DNA from: UBA685 sp049889495
GTDB lineage: Bacteria > Pseudomonadota > Alphaproteobacteria > Puniceispirillales > Puniceispirillaceae
Direction: 5' to 3'
Length of the DNA stretch: 32,790 nt
NCBI GenBank assembly: GCA_049889495.1
Contig: JBMHDH010000104.1
Span: 1 to 32,790, forward strand
Shown: positions 24,269 through 32,200 of the stretch, one piece after another
Numbering within the stretch: position 1 is the first letter of the stretch
Layout of the letters: each line of letters opens with the position of its first letter
The notes under the pieces: generated by a model
What the model saw: only the letters and a program-made list of their open reading frames with translations
Databases searched by the model: none
Told to the model about the DNA's origin: nothing
Translations under genes and position numbers: made by a program

Positions 24269-25308
24269 CGCCAGACACCAAAATTGCCGACATAAAAGCC
24301 TTTTTATCAGACGCTGAAGCCAAAAAGCCTGACAGCGCGGCTGATGCACAATCAAATGACCATATCGCCAATCTTGCGGCCTATCATACCCATTTAAAAG
24401 ACTTGATAAAGCTGTATGAAAAACAAACCAGACATCTTAATCGGCTAACCAAATTATCAGATGCCACTCAAGAAAAACTGACTGTGGCAAATGATACGAT
24501 GAGCAAATTAACGCGCAATCTTTCGCGTTTTGTCCCTGACACTGTGGTCAAAGAATTGGCAAGTGAGGGCGCAGAACAATTGCCAGATTACAAACGGGAA
24601 AAATTAACCGTCTTCTTCTCTGACATTGTTGGCTTTACCTCATTAACCGCCCAATTAGAGCCTGAATTGCTTGCCTCTATTTTGACAGATTATTTCACGC
24701 AAGTCTCTGCTATTTGCACAAAATGGGGTGGCACATTGGGGCAATTTATCGGCGATGCGGTTGTCATTTTCTTTGGTGCACCGCGATCTCATGGCCATGA
24801 AGAAGATGCCAAAGCCGCCATTGGCATGGCGTTGGAAATGCAACAAGCCTTAATCGCCTTTCGTGCCAGCTGGGCTGCCAAAGGGATGCATCAACAATTT
24901 GACGTGCGCATGGGACTTGCCACAGATTATTGCACCATTGGTAATTTTGGTTCTGTTGACAGATTACATTACACAGCCATTGGTTCAGCCGTGAACAGCG
25001 CCGCGCGCATTCAATCCGTGGCACCGTCAAATGAAATCTTACTTGCGGAAGATACCTATTTGCTGGTGCGTGATCATTTTCACTGCACCACCTATAAAAC
25101 GATGACTTTGCAGGGCCAAAAACATGCCAGCACCTTGTTCCAGCTGACAGGTAACCAAGGTGATTGGCAATCCCAAATCTTGACCAGCCGATCAGATGGG
25201 TATCGTTTCTATCTTGATCCACAAGCCGTGTCAGATAAATCTGAAGTCATCACTTTACTAGAAACAGCCTTGGAACGGCTGACATCAGGGCAAGAGACAA
25301 AATCATGA
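24265..25308 (+). CDS. Class III nucleotide cyclase with N-terminal coiled coil
   Basis: The 347-residue cytosolic protein has a helical, probably coiled-coil stalk (about 40-90) leading into a class III adenylate/guanylate cyclase domain (about 112-297). Catalytic metal aspartates are Asp120 (FFSDIVGFT) and Asp164 (FIGDAVVIFFG); Asn244 and Arg248 (AVNSAARI) are the transition-state pair. The base-selecting positions are atypical: Gln160 where adenylate cyclases have Lys, and His235 (LHYTAIG) where they have Asp or Thr. Guanylate cyclases use Glu and Cys, so the product cannot be predicted. The gene is coupled by ATGA overlaps both to the SiaC-like gene and to the next small gene. In the Sia system the output enzyme is a GGDEF diguanylate cyclase, so this is a swapped effector. 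Confidence 0.9.
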   Translation: MTPDTKIADIKAFLSDAEAKKPDSAADAQSNDHIANLAAYHTHLKDLIKLYEKQTRHLNRLTKLSDATQEKLTVANDTMSKLTRNLSRFVPDTVVKELASEGAEQLPDYKREKLTVFFSDIVGFTSLTAQLEPELLASILTDYFTQVSAICTKWGGTLGQFIGDAVVIFFGAPRSHGHEEDAKAAIGMALEMQQALIAFRASWAAKGMHQQFDVRMGLATDYCTIGNFGSVDRLHYTAIGSAVNSAARIQSVAPSNEILLAEDTYLLVRDHFHCTTYKTMTLQGQKHASTLFQLTGNQGDWQSQILTSRSDGYRFYLDPQAVSDKSEVITLLETALERLTSGQETKS

Positions 25309-25607
25309 AACCCGCAATTGCACGCCTCTATCACAGACGATTTAAATCAACCACTGATGTGGCGGCCTTTATCGAATCAGCCGAATTAATCAGTGATCGC
25401 ATCTCGGCAGTTGATATGCGTTATCGGCTTTACCAATGTAACGATGATCCGCTTGTGATATATGAAATTTGGGAATATCCAGATGAAGATGCAATGGAAT
25501 GGGTGCAAAGCTCTATGGAAGGTGCCTCTGCTGTGCCACGCCGCTTTAACCCAGAAACCACTTTGATCACAAGCACAGTAAAAGTCGCAATTGATAAGAG
25601 TGAATAA
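25305..25607 (+). CDS. Small ABM-like (dimeric alpha/beta barrel) protein coupled to the cyclase
   Basis: The 100-residue soluble protein starts within the cyclase stop (ATGA, 25305-25308). The pattern of strands and helices (IARLYHRRF, then a helix TTDVAAFIESAEL, then YRLYQCNDDPLVIYEIWEYPDEDAMEWV) resembles antibiotic-biosynthesis-monooxygenase-like ferredoxin folds, which usually dimerise. The resemblance is weak and no catalytic residue is evident. Its position as the last gene of the siaBC-cyclase operon suggests a regulator or sensor for the pathway rather than an unrelated enzyme. Nothing of this kind belongs to the described SiaABCD set that I know of. Confidence 0.7.
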   Translation: MKPAIARLYHRRFKSTTDVAAFIESAELISDRISAVDMRYRLYQCNDDPLVIYEIWEYPDEDAMEWVQSSMEGASAVPRRFNPETTLITSTVKVAIDKSE

Positions 25608-25612
25608 GAGCT

Positions 25613-27508
25613 TTAATCTTGCGGGCGGAACGCCAGAATGGTCACATCATCACGGCGTTCTTCGCTCAATTGCCAGCGTTTCAATAACAGACCCAATGTG
25701 CGAACCAATTTGGCAGGGGCATTTGTCTTGCCACCTTCCAATGCTTCAATAATCCGTCTTGTGCCAAGGACACGTTTGGTTTCCTCGCCAATTTGTGTGG
25801 CAAGGCCATCACTCATCAACAAAAAGCTGTTGCCAGCAAGCGGGCGATGATGCGATGGAAAATCACGTGCTTCTGGATAGATTTGATAGCCAAGCGTATG
25901 ACGCGCCCCTCTGATGCGTTCCACCGCGCCATCTTCATTGATGCAATAGATGTCCATCGAGGCCCCTGCAAATTCCAATTGCCCTTCACTGCTATCAATA
26001 CGCACCACCGCACAATCAAGCCCATCTTTTCCTGCTTTATCATGAGTGATAGCAAGCTTGGCACAAACACCGCGGTGGATTTGTTCCAACATTTGCGCCG
26101 CGGGAATGGCGAATGGCGAAGCGGCCTTAATGGTTTCAAGAACAGACACGGTGATCAATGTCATAAACGCACCTGGCACGCCATGGCCTGTGCAATCGAA
26201 AAAGACAAGATAACGCGCACTGCCAATTTGGCCTATCCAATAAAAATCACCACCGACCAAATCTTTTGGCTGCCATAACAAGCTTGATTTCCCAATCATC
26301 GCAGACAGCCTATCTGGCTCTGGCAAAAGACCGCGCTGAATGGCACTAGCATAGCTGACGGATTCCCCGAAATTTCGGTTGGTATCTTCCAGTAATTTTT
26401 TGTCTTTTGTTAATTGCGTGACATCACTTCCTGTGCCGCGATAGCCGATAAAATGCCCATCATCATCAAAAATAGGTTTGCCAGAAATGCGAAGCATAAA
26501 GGTCTCGCCCGACTCTGAAAGAAAGGGATATTCAAAATTTCGAAATGGCTGGTGCGATGCCAACAACGCCATATGTGATTGCCAAAAAGCTGTTTCAGCC
26601 TTTTCGCCCACAATCTCAGCCCTGGTTTTGCCAATCACCTGATCAGGGCTACCTTTGGTGATTTCAAAAAAACGATCTGAAATATATTGCAAGCGAAACT
26701 CGCGATCCATTTCATAGAACCAATCACCTGATATCTCTGCCATATCACGGAATTTGCCTTCTGACTCCTTCAGCTTATCTTGCGATTTTTGAAGCAGCCC
26801 AAAATAGATCCGTGAGGCCGCCGCCAACTTATTATAAGTCTTGCTGACAGCACCAATTTCATCACCACGGAAAATATCTGCCAAGGCAGGTTTAGAAGGC
26901 TGAGAGGACAGCATGGCATTTTGTAAATTTTTCAACGGCGATAACACAAGCCAGCGAAACACAAAAGCAAGCAGGGTAAAGATTGCCAATACCACCAACA
27001 TAACAGCGCTGATCATCGTCACTAATTGCTGGTTTCTGTCATCTGTGAAATATCGAGGATCGATGTAGAATCGGTAAAAACCTGAACTAGATGATTTTGT
27101 GGCAACTGGTAAATAAGACGTGTCATGATCTGTGAATGAGGCACAGCCGCCTTGTGGCAAGCTGATAACCAAGGCAGGGGCATCTTGTATTGCGCCCTCA
27201 AGAGTGGGGCCTTGATAATCAACGCAGACCACACCCTTTTCAGCCACCAAATTCACAAGCACTTGCCGCGCCGCGGCATTTTCGCCGCGCAATACCGCGC
27301 CATCAATCACAGGTGATAAAATAGCAATCGATGTCTCAAGCCGCTTTTTGGCCTGAGTGGTCGCCATGACATCAAGGTAAGCAGAAAATAATAACGCCAT
27401 GACAATGATTGTCAGGCTAGCAATGCTAAGTGACGCAATCACAATGCGTGAGAAGAGCCCTTGTAATCTTGGGATCTTTTCTTGTTCTATCTTTGCTACC
27501 ACATGCAC
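25613..27508 (-). CDS. siaA: SiaA-like membrane PP2C (SpoIIE) phosphatase with HAMP and PAS domains
   Basis: The 631-residue sensor phosphatase would reactivate the SiaC-like protein by dephosphorylation. Order of parts: membrane helix 22-45, periplasmic region 46-160 with two cysteines (95 and 122), helix 161-186, HAMP about 187-240, PAS about 255-365, and SpoIIE/PP2C about 375-628. Phosphatase motifs are IQRGLLP (390-396), VGGDFYW (418-424), DCTGHGVPG (438-446), MSDG (Asp567) and RRDDVTIL near the end. P. aeruginosa SiaA has the HAMP-PP2C plan; the PAS domain appears to be an addition. The start is GTG, either at 27508 or, better spaced from AGG, at 27502. It is convergent with the siaBC operon with five bases between stop codons. 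Confidence 0.9.
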   Translation of the reverse strand: MHVVAKIEQEKIPRLQGLFSRIVIASLSIASLTIIVMALLFSAYLDVMATTQAKKRLETSIAILSPVIDGAVLRGENAAARQVLVNLVAEKGVVCVDYQGPTLEGAIQDAPALVISLPQGGCASFTDHDTSYLPVATKSSSSGFYRFYIDPRYFTDDRNQQLVTMISAVMLVVLAIFTLLAFVFRWLVLSPLKNLQNAMLSSQPSKPALADIFRGDEIGAVSKTYNKLAAASRIYFGLLQKSQDKLKESEGKFRDMAEISGDWFYEMDREFRLQYISDRFFEITKGSPDQVIGKTRAEIVGEKAETAFWQSHMALLASHQPFRNFEYPFLSESGETFMLRISGKPIFDDDGHFIGYRGTGSDVTQLTKDKKLLEDTNRNFGESVSYASAIQRGLLPEPDRLSAMIGKSSLLWQPKDLVGGDFYWIGQIGSARYLVFFDCTGHGVPGAFMTLITVSVLETIKAASPFAIPAAQMLEQIHRGVCAKLAITHDKAGKDGLDCAVVRIDSSEGQLEFAGASMDIYCINEDGAVERIRGARHTLGYQIYPEARDFPSHHRPLAGNSFLLMSDGLATQIGEETKRVLGTRRIIEALEGGKTNAPAKLVRTLGLLLKRWQLSEERRDDVTILAFRPQD

Positions 27509-27522
27509 ACCTAATCATCATT

Positions 27523-27544
27523 TGGCTGAAAACCGTTTCAGCCA
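27523..27544. promoter_or_regulatory. Perfect 9-bp inverted repeat just upstream of the SiaA-like gene
   Basis: TGGCTGAAA (27523-27531) and TTTCAGCCA (27536-27544) surround a four-base centre, 15 bases upstream of the GTG start. It lies between pirin and siaA, both on the minus strand. No U tract follows, so I favour an operator or a leader hairpin near the ribosome binding site over a terminator for pirin. Confidence 0.45.
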
Positions 27545-27644
27545 TGACTATAAAGCCTAATCCTTTAGAATTAGTTAATATAATCTTAGTTTAGCGATGG
27601 TTCGGCTGTGACATCAATCTTTTGTTGATGAAAACGTGATTAGA

Positions 27645-28481
27645 CTAGGCAAAACGGCCAGCTCTGTAATCCATAACCGCTTGGCGGATTTCAGCTTCGG
27701 TATTCATCACAAATGGTCCCATTTTTGCCACAGGCTCGCCAATTGGTTTGGCGGCCATCACAAGACATCCTGCCTTGGTATTACCCGCTGTTAGGCGCAG
27801 TAAGCCTTGCTGGTCAAATACACCTAATTGATGCGTGCCGATCACTGTATCTTGGCATTGCATTTCACCTTCATAGACAAAGACCATCACATTATGGCCA
27901 TCTGGAATGTCATGGGTAAATTCAGCACCAGGCTTGACCATCACATCCATATATTCCACAGGCCATAGGGTTTGCGATGCCCCTGCAACATTTTGATATT
28001 CGCCAGCCATAATGCGGACATGCAGATCATCTGTGATCACTTCAGGGATGCCATCTTTTTGGATATCCTGATAACGAGGCGCGGTCATTTTATATTCAGC
28101 TGGCAAATTCACCCACAGCTGATACCCCCATAATAGGCCTTCTGTTTGTTCTGGCATTTCTGAATGAATAATGCCACTGCCAGCTGTCATCCATTGCACA
28201 CCACCATCCTCGATCACACCTTCATTACCAGCGGAATCGCGGTGACGCATGCGACCCTGTTTCATATAAGATACTGTTTCAAATCCTCTATGCGGATGTT
28301 CTGGAAAGCCTGCCACATAGGCGCCTGGGTCATCATTTTTAAATTCATCAAGCATCAAAAACGGATCAAGATAATCAAATTGCGGCGTGCCAACAACGCG
28401 CAATAACGATACCCCTGCCCCATCTGATGTCGGCATACCATTTACAACCCCAAGCACAACGCGTTCTTTGTCCATTTTCAT
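27645..28481 (-). CDS. Pirin family protein
   Basis: The 278-residue bicupin is of the pirin family. The N-terminal cupin keeps the metal ligands His62 and His64 (EHPHRGFETV), His106 and Glu108 (GSGIIHSEMP). The block WGYQLWVNLPAEYKM is the usual inter-domain signature. Bacterial pirins include quercetin dioxygenases and regulators of central metabolism, and the substrate here is unknown. Two in-frame ATGs (28481 and 28475) could serve as start. It is upstream of siaA on the same strand with a 136-base gap, so co-transcription is possible but not required. It is divergent from the TPR gene. Confidence 0.9.
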   Translation of the reverse strand: MKMDKERVVLGVVNGMPTSDGAGVSLLRVVGTPQFDYLDPFLMLDEFKNDDPGAYVAGFPEHPHRGFETVSYMKQGRMRHRDSAGNEGVIEDGGVQWMTAGSGIIHSEMPEQTEGLLWGYQLWVNLPAEYKMTAPRYQDIQKDGIPEVITDDLHVRIMAGEYQNVAGASQTLWPVEYMDVMVKPGAEFTHDIPDGHNVMVFVYEGEMQCQDTVIGTHQLGVFDQQGLLRLTAGNTKAGCLVMAAKPIGEPVAKMGPFVMNTEAEIRQAVMDYRAGRFA

Positions 28482-28604
28482 CTTATCCAGTCATGATCAC
28501 GTTTTCTTAATTAGATATGTAGGCAAAAGCTGCGTTTTTCAATAGATTGGCTTTATTAAATCCCTGCCCCTTTTCATTCCCGAATTCTGCGTTACATTAC
28601 AATC

Positions 28605-29177
28605 ATGAAATCAAGACTTCGTACCATGATTGCCATTGCCGCAACCACAGGCTATTTGATCACAAGCCCTGTGGCAGCGTCTGCTAATGGTGATGATATC
28701 ATCCTTGATAGCCTGTTTACCTCTTTGCAAGAGGTTACAGATGCAGGCGATGTGGCACGCATTACGTCTGAGATTTGGTCACGGTGGTCAACCCATCCAG
28801 ATGATGACACATTGACCATGCGCCTTAATCGTGGTGTGACCATGATGAATCAAGGTGACTATGTTCACGCGGAAGGTCTGTTTTCCGATATCATTGATCT
28901 TGACCCTGATTTTGCTGAAGCTTGGAATAAGCGCGCGACCTTATATTTTATCACAGGCCAGTTAAGCCAATCACGAAAGGATATTGCCAAGACATTGGAA
29001 ATTGAACCACGTCATTTTGGCGCGCTTTCTGGTTTGGCAATGATTGAGATGCGCTTTGAAAATTACGAAGCCGCCTTAAAAGCTTATGAAGCAGCCGCAG
29101 AGGTGAACCCGCATCTTGAAGAGGTCAATATCATGATTGAAAAATTGACTGAAAAGTTACGCGGCATCGCTCTATAG
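28605..29177 (+). CDS. Exported tetratricopeptide-repeat protein
   Basis: The 190-residue protein has a signal peptide (about residues 1-27, ending AASA) and about three TPR units from residue 70 onward (NRGVTMMNQGDYVHAEGLF; AWNKRATLYFITGQLSQSRK; ALSGLAMIEMRFENYEAALK). It is likely a periplasmic scaffold or chaperone-like protein. Small exported TPR proteins of this form are common in alphaproteobacteria without defined function. The ribosome binding site is not evident. It is convergent with the giant surface-protein gene, with 28 bases between stops and no clear hairpin. A role in surface-protein export would be a guess. Confidence 0.8.
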   Translation: MKSRLRTMIAIAATTGYLITSPVAASANGDDIILDSLFTSLQEVTDAGDVARITSEIWSRWSTHPDDDTLTMRLNRGVTMMNQGDYVHAEGLFSDIIDLDPDFAEAWNKRATLYFITGQLSQSRKDIAKTLEIEPRHFGALSGLAMIEMRFENYEAALKAYEAAAEVNPHLEEVNIMIEKLTEKLRGIAL

Positions 29178-29205
29178 CCACGTTTTCCCCAGCATTGGTA
29201 AGGTT

Positions 29206-32200
29206 TTAATTCGCCAGCAGTGACAATGGGCCAATTGGCGCATCATCTGTGATGGCGGCCAATGGCGCGCCATCTTCGCCGACCTCATCACCTGCTGTGT
29301 CTTCAGCTGGCTCTTCTTCTGGGCCAACCTCATCATCTAGCTCTTGTGCTGGTGCCTGATTGATAATCGGCAGGCCAATCTGAATGATATCGGTTGTGTC
29401 AATTTGCACCACCCCGATTTCTGATGTGGCTCTGACGCCGAAAGTATTTGCCAAATCAGTTGCCACATCTTCGGCCGCAATACCCATATTGGCAGCATCA
29501 ATGGCGATAACATCATTTGATACTTCTGGGGCATCGGCACTTGCCACATTACGGCTATTGGTCAAAATGGCTTGTTCCAAACGAACTGACTGAACAGGGT
29601 TAATGGTGGTGACATTTGTCACTCTTGTGCTTTCAATCACATTATTCAATTTCTGTTCAACAGACTGAACAGGCACCTGCAAGGAATAAGGCAGGCGGTA
29701 ATAAGCCAACACACCTGAACAATTGACCGTTGGGTTATTGAAATCAAATGTCATATTCAGCACCGCATTGGCATCACCAATAAAGGATGGCATGCCTGTA
29801 CAACGGTAATCTTCTTCACGCTGGCCATCTGAAAGCGCGCCATCTGCAAAGAAGCCATTATCCAAATTGCTCAACATCCACGCATCAGCGGTTAGACTGT
29901 TATCAAGTAGGCGGCCAACACGTGCATCGAAATCACCAATTGAAAGATAAAGATCATCACGCAAACGGCCATCTGTGACAGTTAACTGGTTTGTGACAGG
30001 CGCGTTAATCGCACCGCTATTGGCATAGAATTTTGTGACTTCAATGCCAGCTTCAGCATCAATGCCAAGCATAGAACCAGCCAGGCGTGCGCCTTCATTC
30101 TTGCCCTGAATTTCAATTTTCAGACGGTTGGTCCCATTATAATCAATCTGGTTCACATTCACATATTTATGCGCGTTCAGGCGAATATCACCATTGCCAT
30201 TTAATTCAATATCATCACGGCTGTTGCCGCCATCATTGATCGAATTCGCCAATACAGTGATCGCACAGCCTTGCTGATTATCAGCGCAGGCATCATTATT
30301 TGTGGTCACAATGCCTGTTAATTTCACGGCATCTGACGCTGTGATGCGCAAATTACCAGACCCGATATTTAACAAAGCGCCATCTTCAAATGTGACATTC
30401 TGATTGAGCAAGCCATCCGCATCAATAAACACATTACCGCCTGCGGTTGTGATATTCGCATCGCTGGCAAAAGTGGTGTTATCAGCTGATGTGGTTGTGA
30501 TATCACCACCGCCAGTTGAAACATTGCCCATCACTGTTAGGTTTTGACCAGAGATCAAGCGCAAGACAGAGCCGTTCGTGTCAATGCCGCCAACGCCTTC
30601 AAGCACCAAGCTTTCATAAGAACGGAAGGTCACATTGTCATTGCCAGCACCCGTATCAAAGCTGCCTGTAGCACGCAGATTAGAGCCAACCGCCACATCC
30701 AACGGCCCTTCTAATGTCGCCCCTGTCATGCGCAATGACTGACCAAGCGGCCCATAGAGCCATGCGCCATCTGTTGCGCTTGTGACCACAAAGCTGGAAT
30801 TATCATAATTCACAGATGCCACATCAAGCGCTTTGCCTTTTTTCACTGAAATGGAATCTGACAGACCAGGCTGTAAGCCAATTGACCCATTGGCCGTCAA
30901 AGTCACATTATCACCTTTGATATCCATGATGGAATCTTGCTGAGCGTCGAGAATTTGATCAGGCGAGGTCAAAGAAATGATCGTTGGCGAATAGATTTGC
31001 GAGACATTAATATCGTCTGTCGCCTCTGTCAGCCAGATACCGTCACGCGCACGTGCGGTTAATTTATTGGCTGCGCCCAATTCTGTGACAAAGGCTTTAT
31101 CTTCAGCACCAATTTGGCCTTGTGCTGATTCAATCACCGCATCTGTGGCTGTCAAGGCGGCCGCATTATCACTTCTGACGTTAAAGATATCGCCATTTAC
31201 CTTTAGGCGCACTTCACCAGCCGCATTCACGGTATTGATATTTAATGAGCTTTCACCACCAATAAAGGCGTAACCTTGGGCAGCATTAATATTCACTGTT
31301 GAATTATCCGCGATGGTCTCAATATCCAAATCTTCGCGCTGTGTCAGTGTCACGATATCTGTGACCTGATCATGATAAACATCATCTGATTCAGCCGCCG
31401 CCAATTTGATCTTTGATGCGTTATCCAATGTGCCATCAGAGATTTCTTGAATGGTGAAATTATCCACATCCGTAAAGGTGCCGATATTACCATTTGTCAC
31501 GGTCAAGGTGACATTATCAGCGCGGATATTCGCGGTTTCAATATAGGCCGTGGTATCTGTTGTTTCTTTAAAGGCTTCATTTGGCAATGGCGCATCAAGA
31601 TAATCTTGATCCCATTCATAACCAGCAGAGAAAGTCGCAATCTCTGTTGCGCCTGCGCTATAGCTGTAATTATCGCTATAGCCACTTGTCCCAAATTTTT
31701 CATGGCCAAGCTGATAGCGGGCTTGCTGATCATTTTCAAATGCGGCAATACGCGCCGCATCATTGCCTAGCATCTCTTCTTCATCATCACTTGCCTGATA
31801 GATAAAGTTTGGATCATAGGGATCTGCTGTGTAATTGCCAGCTGTACCAGAGATATTGCGTAAATTCCAATAATCAACATAAAGCTGTGTCATGGAATCT
31901 TCATAAGACGCGATCTGATCTGTCTTTTTGGTTTCCGCATAAGAGCCTGTTAGTTGCAAATCTGTCCACAAGGCCAATAGCGCCGCTTGTGTTTGCGTAT
32001 CATCCACCTGTTCCAAATTGCCATCTAAAACAGAGCCATTATCAATCGTCAGATTTAGATTGCCAGAGATATCAATCTGGCCAACATACATATCGCCATC
32101 AATTTCGCGCAAAGCCAAATCACCCACACGAGAATAAGCAGACACGGACCCATTATCGCGTGAATCAATGCGAAGCGCGTTGCCTGATGTATCTGATAAT

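Noticed and set aside
24764..25222. 152-codon minus-strand frame across the cyclase gene
   Set aside because: It is antisense to the catalytic domain and resembles no protein; the sense frame has all catalytic residues.
25793..26278. 161-codon plus-strand frame opposite the phosphatase domain
   Set aside because: It is antisense to the PP2C domain with intact motifs; no ribosome binding site or family resemblance.
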